Assembly: GCA_018260475.1 (NCBI GenBank)
Contig: JAGLBA010000003.1
Span: 62,001-126,000, forward strand
Origin: Chryseobacterium sp.
GTDB lineage: Bacteria > Bacteroidota > Bacteroidia > Flavobacteriales > Weeksellaceae
Direction: 5' to 3'
Length of the DNA stretch: 64,000 bases
Positions within the stretch are counted from its first letter, which is position 1. Each line of letters begins with the position of its first letter. The translations under genes were made by a program, and so were the position numbers. The notes below the pieces were generated by a model. That model was not told the origin of the DNA. It saw only the letters and a program-made list of their open reading frames with translations, and made no database searches. This document shows, one piece after another, positions 55,415 through 63,472 of this stretch.

Positions 55415-56062
55415 ATGCACATACTCTCTCAAAATTTCTCCCTCGTAAGTTCTTGGATCAATGATTTAAGAAATGTAGAAACGCAGCAGGACCGCCTGAA
55501 ATTTCGCAGAAACATGGAGCGCATCGGGGAAATTGCGGCTTTTGAAATTAGTAAAACATTAGAATTCAAAGAGGTGGAAATCCATACGCCTTTGGACAAA
55601 ATTATGGTGAAAGAAATTGCCGTGCAGCCTGTACTTACGACTATTTTGCGCGCCGGCGTGCCTTTGTTTCAGGGGATTTTAAATTATTTCGACAAAGCCG
55701 ACTGCGGTTTTGTGGCGGCGTATAGGAAGCATGATGCCAATGATTATTTCTCCATAAAGCAAGATTATTTAACCTGTCCAAACATCGAAAACCGGCCTCT
55801 CATTGTGGCAGATCCTATGCTTGCGACGGGTGCCAGTTTGGTGGAGGCGATCAAAGATTTGCTGAATCACGGGAAGCCGTCGTCTTTGCATATCGTTGCT
55901 GCCATTGCTTCCCAACAAGGCGTGGAAATGATTCAAAACACTTTTCCAGATGCGCAATTGTGGATTGGCGCCCTGGACGAAAGTTTGACTGCCAAAGGAT
56001 ACATCACGCCTGGTCTCGGCGATGCAGGAGATTTGAGTTACGGCGAAAAATTACAAAGGTAG
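55415..56062 (+). CDS. upp: Uracil phosphoribosyltransferase
   Basis: Upp (215 residues) salvages uracil to UMP with PRPP. PRPP loop: IVADPMLATGASLVEA (about 128-143); TILRAGVPLFQG (about 72-83) and the C-terminal uracil-binding YITPGLGDAGDLSYG (about 192-206) are diagnostic. Length is normal. It is convergent with comF. Confidence 0.95.
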   Translation: MHILSQNFSLVSSWINDLRNVETQQDRLKFRRNMERIGEIAAFEISKTLEFKEVEIHTPLDKIMVKEIAVQPVLTTILRAGVPLFQGILNYFDKADCGFVAAYRKHDANDYFSIKQDYLTCPNIENRPLIVADPMLATGASLVEAIKDLLNHGKPSSLHIVAAIASQQGVEMIQNTFPDAQLWIGALDESLTAKGYITPGLGDAGDLSYGEKLQR

Positions 56063-56091
56063 TTTTACAGACATCATCTATCAACCAACAA

Positions 56092-56745
56092 TCATTTATC
56101 CATCGCCATCACCAAAACGCTGATGAGGTTACCAGGTTGTTTTAAAACTTCCCAGGCAACCGCGCTCATGGTGTTTCCGGTCGTGAATACATCATCAATC
56201 AAAAGAATATGTTTTCCTGTATTGTTTTTAGTTAAAGAAAATAAATCCTCGTTTTGTTCGCGATGGGATTTGTCTTTTTTCGCTTGTGCTTTTTTGTAAA
56301 AGTTTCTTTTTAGTAAGTACGGGTCGTGCGGAACATTATAAAAATCCGAAAGAGTGTTTGTGTATAAATGTAGTTGGTTATAGCTGCGTTCCCTTTGTTT
56401 ACGCGGATGCAGCGGCACAGTGGCCATCAAATCGGGTTGGTTTTCCCCGAAGTCTAATCTTTGCGATGTCCATTCCGCCAATATTTTTCCAATTTTCTCC
56501 CGCTTGCCATATTTTAAACCATGAATCACCTTTCGGGATAGGCCTTTATCCTCAAATTGCATCAGCGCGAAAGCGTGTTCGCAAGGGAAAAGTAATTTGC
56601 ATTTCTGAAGAAGTTCATTGTTTTCATCAAACTGATGATGCGTGAATTTGACTCTATCCAAACACGCCACGCACACGATTTCATCTTTGTTGATGATGCG
56701 GTTGCAATTGATACAGCGGTTCGGAAAAAGTAAATCAATAAACAT
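56092..56745 (-). CDS. ComF family phosphoribosyltransferase-like protein
   Basis: A 217-residue ComF/GntX protein, linked in other bacteria to DNA uptake or use. N-terminal zinc ribbon: LFPNRCINCNR and VCVACLD. C-terminal phosphoribosyltransferase fold with HILLIDDVFTTGNTMSAVAW (about 175-194) and ATVPLHPRKQRERSYNQ. ATG 56745 (MFIDLLFPNRC) is chosen over 56778. Just upstream TATTTTTA ends four bases before this ATG, a one-mismatch leaderless pattern. Confidence 0.9.
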   Translation of the reverse strand: MFIDLLFPNRCINCNRIINKDEIVCVACLDRVKFTHHQFDENNELLQKCKLLFPCEHAFALMQFEDKGLSRKVIHGLKYGKREKIGKILAEWTSQRLDFGENQPDLMATVPLHPRKQRERSYNQLHLYTNTLSDFYNVPHDPYLLKRNFYKKAQAKKDKSHREQNEDLFSLTKNNTGKHILLIDDVFTTGNTMSAVAWEVLKQPGNLISVLVMAMDK

Positions 56746-56854
56746 TTGATAAAAATAAAAAGATTTTCCGACATGCATCTTTTTTATTTTTGGTTTAACC
56801 TCAACCTTAATCTAGGTCTTATCCTCACCTAATATCAACCTCAATCGAAATCCG

Positions 56855-56862
56855 TATCTTTG
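56855..56862 (+). promoter_or_regulatory. -7 box four bases before queD: leaderless promoter candidate
   Basis: TATCTTTG, CGGC, then ATG 56867. Confidence 0.6.
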
Positions 56863-56866
56863 CGGC

Positions 56867-57310
56867 ATGATACGCGTTACCAAAATTTTCACATTCGAAA
56901 CCGCACATGTTCTCTACAATTATGATGGGAAATGTAAAAATATGCACGGCCATTCCTACAAACTTTTTGTAACGGTGAAGGGTAAACCCATTGATGATTT
57001 AGATAATCCTAAAAATGGTATGGTAGTGGATTTCGGGGATATAAAGGCGATTGTAAATTCCGAAATTATAGAAATTTGGGACCATGCGGTACTGCTGAAT
57101 GCCAACTCTCCGCATAAAATTTTGGGTGAACAACTTGAGCAGCAAGGACACAGGGTTATCTATTGCCCGTACCAGCCGACTTGCGAAAATATGTTATACG
57201 ATATCGCCAACAGAATCAAAAAACGACTTCCCACACATGTGCAATTGGCTTATCTTAAACTCCATGAGACCGAAAATTCTTACGGAGAATGGTTGGCTGA
57301 AGAGAATTAG
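56867..57310 (+). CDS. queD: 6-carboxytetrahydropterin synthase family protein
   Basis: A 147-residue QueD/PTPS enzyme that makes 6-carboxytetrahydropterin from the FolE product for queuosine. Zinc His ligands: FETAHVLYNYDGKCKNMHGHSYKL in two parts (His 13, HGH about 28-30). The catalytic Cys precedes MHGHSY and a Glu/His relay lies in IWDHAVLLN and LHETENSYGEW. Other queuosine genes are absent here. The mRNA appears to be leaderless. Confidence 0.93.
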   Translation: MIRVTKIFTFETAHVLYNYDGKCKNMHGHSYKLFVTVKGKPIDDLDNPKNGMVVDFGDIKAIVNSEIIEIWDHAVLLNANSPHKILGEQLEQQGHRVIYCPYQPTCENMLYDIANRIKKRLPTHVQLAYLKLHETENSYGEWLAEEN

Positions 57311-57358
57311 TCATGATGATCTGTTCAATCGCTCATCTGTTTATTTTTAATAAAAAAA

Positions 57359-58120
57359 ATGAAAATCACTATAGAGCCCGGTAAAAAAATCTATTTCGCC
57401 TCCGATCAGCATTTTGGGGCACCCAACCGAGCAGAAAGCCGTTTGCGCGAGGAAAAATTTATTCGCTGGCTGGATTTCATTAAACCAAATGCGCAAGTTC
57501 TTTTCCTGATGGGCGATTTGTTCGATTTTTGGCACGAATGGCAGCATGTGGTTCCTAAGGGTTATGTGCGACTCTTGGGGAAAATAGCTGAATTAAAAGA
57601 TGCGGGCGTAGAAATTCATTTTTTTGTAGGCAACCATGATCTTTGGATGAAAAACTATTTCGAAGAAGAACTTCAAATTCCTGTATATTTTGGGAAGAAA
57701 TATTTCGAAATCGACGGGAAAAATTTCTTGCTTGCCCATGGCGACGGCCTGGGTCCTGGTGACAAGGGCTACAAACGCATGAAAAAATTGTTCACAAATC
57801 CATTGGCGCAGTGGGCGTTTCGGTGGTTGCATCCCGACTTGGCGATGTGCGTTGCCAACTATATGTCGCAAAAAAACAGACTTATTTCCGGCGAAGAAGA
57901 CAAGCAATTTTTGGGTGAGGACAAAGAATTTCTAATCCTTTATGCCAAAGAAAAACTTAAAACCGAGGTCATTGATTACTTTGTATTCGGGCACCGCCAT
58001 TTGCCTATGATCCTCGATCTAAATGGTGGCAGGGCGCAGTACATTAACCTTGGCGATTGGATTACCTACTACACTTACGGTGTTTTTGATGGTGAATTTA
58101 AGTTGGAAACTTGGGAATAA
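57359..58120 (+). CDS. lpxH: UDP-2,3-diacylglucosamine diphosphatase LpxH-like
   Basis: A 253-residue calcineurin-type phosphoesterase. Metal motifs: YFASDQHFGAPN (DxH, about 14-25), FLMGDLFDFWHEW (GDxxD, about 49), VGNHDLWM (GNHD, about 86), LAHGDGLGPGD (about 122) and FGHRHLPM (GHxH, about 218). This is the LpxH group, which cuts UDP-diacylglucosamine to lipid X in lipid A synthesis. waaA at 62 kb acts later in the same pathway. The gene starts a plus-strand run of five genes. Confidence 0.92.
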   Translation: MKITIEPGKKIYFASDQHFGAPNRAESRLREEKFIRWLDFIKPNAQVLFLMGDLFDFWHEWQHVVPKGYVRLLGKIAELKDAGVEIHFFVGNHDLWMKNYFEEELQIPVYFGKKYFEIDGKNFLLAHGDGLGPGDKGYKRMKKLFTNPLAQWAFRWLHPDLAMCVANYMSQKNRLISGEEDKQFLGEDKEFLILYAKEKLKTEVIDYFVFGHRHLPMILDLNGGRAQYINLGDWITYYTYGVFDGEFKLETWE

Positions 58121-58159
58121 TTATTTAAAACTTATAGGCTGCTAAAAATATCAACAAAT

Positions 58160-59173
58160 TTGAAAAACATCTTCGACATACAATCTCAGTCTGATTTTTA
58201 TGCGGCGTGCATGGAAATGTTTCGCTATCAGTTTGAAAACATTCCTATATACCACGAGTTTTGCGAACATTTAAAAATCAGTCCAAATGAAATCGATGCG
58301 GTTGAAAAAATCCCTTTTTTGCCTATCGAAATGTTTAAAAAACACATTATTTTAGACAAAAATAGTTCGGCTAAAAATTATTTCCAAAGTTCAGGAACGG
58401 GGGATATGTTGGTGCGTTCCAAACATTATATTGCAGATTTTAATTTGTACGAGGAAAGCATTTACCAAAGTTTTGTTCAATTTATCGGCAATCCGGAAGA
58501 ATATATTTTTCTGGGTTTGTTGCCAAACTATTCCGAAAATCCACATTCTTCGCTTATTTACATGGTGGATTTTTTAATGAAAAAATCAGGACGCCCCGAA
58601 AATGGATATTTTCTTTACAACCATCAGGATTTGCTGGATTTATTTTTAAGATTGCAAGACAAAAAAGTCATTCTTTTTGGGGTATCTTTTGCGCTTTTGG
58701 ATTTTTTAGAATTTATAAAATCAAAAGGAATCAAATGTTTGCCCAGCTTTGGGGAAACGGGGGCAATTATTGAAACCGGCGGTATGAAAGGGCGAAAAGA
58801 AGAAATGACCAAAGACGAACTATTGAATATTCTGCAAACCGGCTTCGGCACGGACCGTATTTTTTCAGAATATTCCATGACTGAATTACTTTCGCAGGCC
58901 TATTCTCTGGGAAAAAATATTTATGATACACCCAATTGGATGCGCATTATGATTCGCAGTACGGAAGATCCGTTTTCCTATGTCGCCACGGGCAGGACGG
59001 GTGCCATCAACATAATCGACCTTGCCAACCGCCACAGTTGCGCTTTTATCGCCACGCAAGATTTAGGAAATTTGCATGATTTCCAGAGCCAAAAAAGTAT
59101 TCATAAGCCGTTTTCCGTAGCGGGGCGAATAGATCATTCCGACCTACGCGGGTGCAGCCTGCTGGTAGTTTAG
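58160..59173 (+). CDS. LuxE/PaaK-like acyl-activating protein (acyl transferase)
   Basis: A 337-residue protein of the LuxE acyl-protein synthetase group of the adenylate-forming superfamily. SSAKNYFQSSGTGDMLVRSKH (about 69-89) holds the Ser/Thr/Gly P-loop-like motif, SFGETGAIIETGGMKGR (about 194-210) the A5-like motif, and IFSEYSMTELLSQAY (about 234-248) the YGMTE equivalent. The short C-terminal part ends SVAGRIDHSDLRGCSLLV. It starts with TTG 58160. Homologues lie near lipid or surface-polysaccharide genes; the acyl acceptor is unknown. Confidence 0.85.
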   Translation: MKNIFDIQSQSDFYAACMEMFRYQFENIPIYHEFCEHLKISPNEIDAVEKIPFLPIEMFKKHIILDKNSSAKNYFQSSGTGDMLVRSKHYIADFNLYEESIYQSFVQFIGNPEEYIFLGLLPNYSENPHSSLIYMVDFLMKKSGRPENGYFLYNHQDLLDLFLRLQDKKVILFGVSFALLDFLEFIKSKGIKCLPSFGETGAIIETGGMKGRKEEMTKDELLNILQTGFGTDRIFSEYSMTELLSQAYSLGKNIYDTPNWMRIMIRSTEDPFSYVATGRTGAINIIDLANRHSCAFIATQDLGNLHDFQSQKSIHKPFSVAGRIDHSDLRGCSLLVV

Positions 59174-59200
59174 CGAATTCCTGAGCATGGCGAAAAAGGT

Positions 59201-59208
59201 TATCTTTG
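59201..59208 (+). promoter_or_regulatory. Bacteroidota -7 box for the DHH phosphoesterase gene
   Basis: TATCTTTG (then C), 15 bases before ATG 59224. An in-frame TTG at 59206 lies within the box and is rejected as a start. Confidence 0.55.
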
Positions 59209-59223
59209 CAAAAATTTAAATTT

Positions 59224-60231
59224 ATGTTCAGTCCTACAGATGTTTCTCAGATTAAAAACTTACTGACTCCGGATAAAAAAATCGTGATCGTTACCCACTA
59301 CAACCCCGATGGCGACGCCATTGGTTCTACTTTGGGGCTAAAGTTTTTTCTTAATGCAAAAGGATTGGAGCCAGAAGTTATCGTCCCGAATGATTTCCCG
59401 AAATTTTTGAAATGGATGCCGGAATCCAAAAAGATAACTATCGCGGAGTACAAACGACAAAAGGCAGGCGAAGCGATTTACAATGCCGATATTATTTTTA
59501 TTCTAGATTTTAATGCCTCACACCGCGCCGGAAACTTGGTAGGCCCTTGGATCGAAAAAGCCAAAGGCATAAAAATCCTTATCGATCACCATCAAATGCC
59601 GGAAGCTTTTGATTTTGTGTATTCCGATACCACCATACCAGCGACTTCGCAAATGGTCTATCACTTCATACAGGCGCTTGGCGAGACAGACTTGGTTAAT
59701 CAGAATATTGCGGAATGCCTCTACACGGGTATTATGACGGATACCGGCGGCTTCCGTTTCCGTTCTACATCGGCGGACACTCACCGCATTGTAGCGAATT
59801 TGATCGAAAAAGGTGCCGATCCTGCAACTATCACTTCCAACACTTGGGATACGAATACCGTGCAGAGATTGAAATTATTAGGTTTGATTTTAAGCCGAAT
59901 CGAACTCACGAAAGATGGAAAAGTAGCCATTCTATGGTTGAAACGCGAGGAACTTCAACAATTTGGTTTCCAAAAAGGAGACACCGAGGCATTTGTAAAT
60001 TACGGATTAAGTATTTTGGGTACACAGATGTCGGCTTTTTTCATGGAGGATATGTACGAGGATTTCATTAAAATTTCTTTTAGGTCTAAAAACCAGGTTG
60101 ATGTGAATCAGTTTTCACGAAATTTCTTTAATGGTGGTGGCCATATCAATGCTGCTGGTGGGAAATCCATGAAGAGTTTGGAAGAAACGATTGAAGAGTT
60201 TAAAGAAAAAATAGAAGCAGAGAATTTTTAA
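59224..60231 (+). CDS. DHH family phosphoesterase (NrnA-like oligoribonuclease / pAp phosphatase)
   Basis: A 335-residue DHH/DHHA1 protein. Motifs: THYNPDGDAIGST (about 25-37), IFILDFNASHRAG (about 92), ILIDHHQMPEAFD (DHH, about 122), TGIMTDTGGFRF (about 168) and the DHHA1 GGGHINAAGGKS (about 308). NrnA degrades nanoRNA and dephosphorylates pAp or cyclic dinucleotide products; which applies here is not decidable. It has its own promoter box. Confidence 0.93.
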   Translation: MFSPTDVSQIKNLLTPDKKIVIVTHYNPDGDAIGSTLGLKFFLNAKGLEPEVIVPNDFPKFLKWMPESKKITIAEYKRQKAGEAIYNADIIFILDFNASHRAGNLVGPWIEKAKGIKILIDHHQMPEAFDFVYSDTTIPATSQMVYHFIQALGETDLVNQNIAECLYTGIMTDTGGFRFRSTSADTHRIVANLIEKGADPATITSNTWDTNTVQRLKLLGLILSRIELTKDGKVAILWLKREELQQFGFQKGDTEAFVNYGLSILGTQMSAFFMEDMYEDFIKISFRSKNQVDVNQFSRNFFNGGGHINAAGGKSMKSLEETIEEFKEKIEAENF

Positions 60232-60245
60232 TTTAAAACCATCAT

Positions 60246-60998
60246 ATGCCTGAAGTTTCCATTATAACGCCGGTTTATAATTCTGCAAAATTTTTAGAGG
60301 AAACCTATCAATCTGTTATAAATCAAACTTTTACCGACTGGCAGTGGCTCATTACGGACGATTGTTCCATAGATAATTCTGTGGAAATCATCAAGAAATG
60401 GAATGATCCGAGAATCATTTTAATTCAGGCTGAAAAGAACGGCGGTGCTGGACATGCACGGAATTTATCGTTGGAAAAAGCAGCAGGCAGATTCATTACT
60501 TTTTTGGATGCAGACGATCTCTGGGATCCGAATTTTTTGGAGGAGATGGTAGGTTTTATGAAGCGGGAAAGTGCGGAGTTAGCCTACTCCAACTATGCTC
60601 GTTGCGATGAAAATATGGTGCCGCAGATTGAAGATTTCAAGGCGGACAAAGTTGTGACATTTGATAATTTACTGAAAACTTGCCGATTGTCTTTATTAAG
60701 TTCAATGTACGATTCTCACCGTGTTGGGAAGGAATTTTTTCCTGTTGGAAGCAAGCGCGAAGACCATGTGATGTGGTTGAATTTGCTAAAAAAAATTCCG
60801 GAAGGTAAGCCGCTACCAAAAACTTTGGCGAAATACCGTATGCACGCATCCAGCGTTTCTCGGAAGAAAACGAACATCATGAAAGACCAATACCTTGTTT
60901 ATAGAGATTTTATGAATTTTTCCACGCTGAAATCCATGTACTACACCGCTAATTGGGCCATTAATGGTTTCAAAAAATACTCGAAGTTTTTTAATTAA
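60246..60998 (+). CDS. Glycosyltransferase family 2 protein
   Basis: A 250-residue GT-A fold enzyme. The N-terminal VSIITPVYNSAKFLEETYQS, WLITDDCSIDNSVE (Asp pair, about 36-40) and the DxD-type FLDADDLWDPNF (about 84-95) are present, with KREDHVMWLNL as the conserved ED motif. It resembles Bacteroidota enzymes for surface polysaccharide. It lies 14 bases after the DHH gene and 12 before the next gene, so it is in an operon. Confidence 0.93.
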   Translation: MPEVSIITPVYNSAKFLEETYQSVINQTFTDWQWLITDDCSIDNSVEIIKKWNDPRIILIQAEKNGGAGHARNLSLEKAAGRFITFLDADDLWDPNFLEEMVGFMKRESAELAYSNYARCDENMVPQIEDFKADKVVTFDNLLKTCRLSLLSSMYDSHRVGKEFFPVGSKREDHVMWLNLLKKIPEGKPLPKTLAKYRMHASSVSRKKTNIMKDQYLVYRDFMNFSTLKSMYYTANWAINGFKKYSKFFN

Positions 60999-61010
60999 AA
61001 ATCTCTATAA

Positions 61011-61640
61011 ATGACATTCAGCATCGAGTTTAAAGAAGCGATTGCCAACCTGCCACCGAAGGAAAAGGACAAACTCATCCTGCGGCTGCTGAAAAAGGAT
61101 ATTCCGCTGGCCAACCGCCTGGCATTTGAATTGGTAAGCGAGGATACGGCCGACGAACGGCGCGATAGGTTGGAAGAAAGCATAAAATCCAGGATCGAGT
61201 GGATTTCTAAACACTCCAGTAATGGAAATTATCTAGTGATAGAATTGCGCGAAATAAGTGGCAATATCAATGAACTGATTTTTGTAACCAAGGACAAATT
61301 CGGGGAAGTATGGCTGAATTTGGTGATGATTAATGAAATTCTAGAGAAAAATACCCAAAATCTTAAAAATAAATCGCCTAACAATACATACAAACTTTAT
61401 ATTTACATCATCGCGCGCATCTACAAAATCATGGGCTTAACCTTGAAACTTGATGAAGACCTTTGGCTGGAACTTCGCGAACCTTTTGAGAAATTGGCAA
61501 ATTTGCTGACCAGCGATCCTTATTTGGCAAAACTTTGCATCAATAACGGACTGGATTTCAATTGGCTCGCCAATTTTAATTTTCCGGAAAACATTGATCA
61601 AAGAGCTAAAGATCTGCGGTCGAAAGGATTCTTAAGGTAA
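61011..61640 (+). CDS. Conserved protein of unknown function
   Basis: A 209-residue soluble, charged protein. The N-terminal half (EFKEAIANLPPKEKDKLILR, then LVSEDTADERRDRLEESI) looks all-helical; the C-terminal half has helical stretches with aromatic residues (YKLYIYIIARIYKIMGL, LDFNWLANF). I see no catalytic motif and do not recognise the family, though its place directly after a glycosyltransferase suggests a conserved Bacteroidota gene. It is convergent with waaA. Confidence 0.75.
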   Translation: MTFSIEFKEAIANLPPKEKDKLILRLLKKDIPLANRLAFELVSEDTADERRDRLEESIKSRIEWISKHSSNGNYLVIELREISGNINELIFVTKDKFGEVWLNLVMINEILEKNTQNLKNKSPNNTYKLYIYIIARIYKIMGLTLKLDEDLWLELREPFEKLANLLTSDPYLAKLCINNGLDFNWLANFNFPENIDQRAKDLRSKGFLR

Positions 61641-61711
61641 ATCATTCTAAAACAAAGGCACGAAAATTTGTTTTATGTAAGACACATATCGTAGGGTCGT
61701 AATCAACTGTA

Positions 61712-62938
61712 TTAATTATTATGAAATTCTTGCGTACGAGTATTTAAGTTATCCGAAAGAATTTTTCGCAACACGATTTCCGTTGCAATAGGCTGGTTTT
61801 GAACAAAGTTTCGTGCATTTTCGGTCATTTCTGGCAGAAGATCAACATTTGTGAGTAAACCCAAAATATAAGGTGCTGCGAAAAATTCATCCTCAAAAGA
61901 TTTCCCGCCATGTGCGGCGATTAGGGCATCTGCTTCCGGATTTTTATGGTAATGATTCCCGAAAATGACGGGCATCCCGAAAGTAGCGGCCTCCAAAATA
62001 TTGTGTAACCCTTTCCCATGAAAACCTCCCCCAACAACGGCAATATCAGCGTAGGAATAGATTTTTGAAAGCAAACCGATACAGTCTATGATGAGGATAT
62101 TGGAGTTTTGGATTTTGAAGTCTAAATGTTGCAATTCAGAATACAAAACCGCATTCGGGAAAATCGCTTTCAAATGTGAAATGCGCTTTAAGTCATGCGG
62201 AGCGATGATGATTTTTGTTTTTGGAGATTTTCGTGCCACCATCTCGGCGATGCGTTCCTCGGCTTCCCACGAACTACCGAAGACAATCAGTTTTTTATTT
62301 TCTTTAAAATCTTCAATAAAATCCACAGAATTATCGCGCTCACGGATTTTCTTCACCCTATCAAACCGCGTATCTCCCGAAGTGGAGGAACTTTCTAGCC
62401 CAATACTTTTTGCTAAAGCCGAAGATTGTATGGTTTGATGGAAAAACCAGTCAACATTTTTCGCCAATTCATTCACAAACCATTTTCCGTATGGTTTAAA
62501 ATAAATCTGAGTTTCATAAAAAAGTGCGGATACCACATAGGTCTTGGCGCATTGAGCTTTCAATCCGCGCAGTAGGTTGTACCAAAAATCGTATTTTACG
62601 GTAATAAAAATATCTGTTCGAAAATGAGAAGTAAATTCGTTGATAAATTTAGGCAAATCAAACGGGAGATAGCAAACTACATCTGCAATGGTCGTCTTTT
62701 TGACTACATTTTCATAACCAGATGGCGAGAAAAAAGTAACCAAAATTTTATGTTCAGGAAACTTTATTTTGAGTTGTTCCAACACGGGCAAACCCTGTTC
62801 GTACTCGCCCAAACTTGCGGCGTGCATCCAAATTACTTTGTCTTCTTGCGAAATTTTTGCCTTCACACGCTCGCAACTCTGCCTGCGACCCGCCAAACCG
62901 CGTTTCAGTTTGTAACTAAAAAGCGACCCAACTTTCAT
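61712..62938 (-). CDS. waaA: 3-deoxy-D-manno-octulosonic acid (Kdo) transferase
   Basis: WaaA/KdtA (408 residues from the first ATG) adds Kdo to lipid IVA at the inner membrane. Marks: WMHAASLGEYEQGLPVLEQL (about 37-56), VTFFSPSGYENVV, YVVSALFYETQIYFKPYGKWF, FGSSWEAEE and AVVGGGFHGKGLHNILEAA (about 305-323). The usual N-terminal membrane anchor is not in the ATG-initiated protein but lies in frame directly upstream (62983-62939: INILYNISISILIFL) with AUA where related proteins have Met. The true start may be AUA 62983. Confidence 0.93.
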   Translation of the reverse strand: MKVGSLFSYKLKRGLAGRRQSCERVKAKISQEDKVIWMHAASLGEYEQGLPVLEQLKIKFPEHKILVTFFSPSGYENVVKKTTIADVVCYLPFDLPKFINEFTSHFRTDIFITVKYDFWYNLLRGLKAQCAKTYVVSALFYETQIYFKPYGKWFVNELAKNVDWFFHQTIQSSALAKSIGLESSSTSGDTRFDRVKKIRERDNSVDFIEDFKENKKLIVFGSSWEAEERIAEMVARKSPKTKIIIAPHDLKRISHLKAIFPNAVLYSELQHLDFKIQNSNILIIDCIGLLSKIYSYADIAVVGGGFHGKGLHNILEAATFGMPVIFGNHYHKNPEADALIAAHGGKSFEDEFFAAPYILGLLTNVDLLPEMTENARNFVQNQPIATEIVLRKILSDNLNTRTQEFHNN

Positions 62939-63002
62939 TAGGAAAATCAGTATGGAAATGGATATGTTGTATAAGATGTTTATTTGATGAAGGGTTTATT
63001 TA

Positions 63003-63470
63003 TTAATTCGTGTTCTTAGAATTAGTCAGTCTTTTAGCAAAAACTAAGAATGAGATGATAAAAACAAACATTAAGCCAATAATAATCGTGGTCCTTGGCC
63101 CTAATTCAGTTTTTACACCCATTGCTACTTTGGAAGAATCGTAAGTGAGAATTGAAAACAAGAGCATACAGAAAAACAATATTCCTTGGCAAAATATTTC
63201 CGTGAGGTTTGGGCTTCTCCTTAATGAATCAGGGACATTTAATAATGGAGAATTAGAATTTCTACTAACATAATTTAAAATTATGAAAATTAATGTTGAT
63301 ATGATGCACAAACCCCAATTTAAATTTTTGTTTCCGAACCCATCAGGCACTCCATTTAACCCAAAATGAATTGGTATAATGTCGGGCAATTCAGTATGTA
63401 CATAACCCGTATAACCCCAGATGAACAGGAGCAAAACTATATTGATTGTTAATAGGATTTTAGTTAACAT
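63003..63470 (-). CDS. DUF1648 domain-containing membrane protein
   Basis: A 155-residue protein with four membrane helices (about 4-22, 50-68, 95-112, 128-147). The first loop carries the DUF1648 mark LPDIIPIHFGLNGVPDGFG. These resemble SdpI-like immunity/signal proteins but function is not known. It is followed by a 20-base gap to the waaA upstream region; it starts 2 bases after the NlpC/P60 gene ends. Confidence 0.85.
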   Translation of the reverse strand: MLTKILLTINIVLLLFIWGYTGYVHTELPDIIPIHFGLNGVPDGFGNKNLNWGLCIISTLIFIILNYVSRNSNSPLLNVPDSLRRSPNLTEIFCQGILFFCMLLFSILTYDSSKVAMGVKTELGPRTTIIIGLMFVFIISFLVFAKRLTNSKNTN

Positions 63471-63472
63471 TT

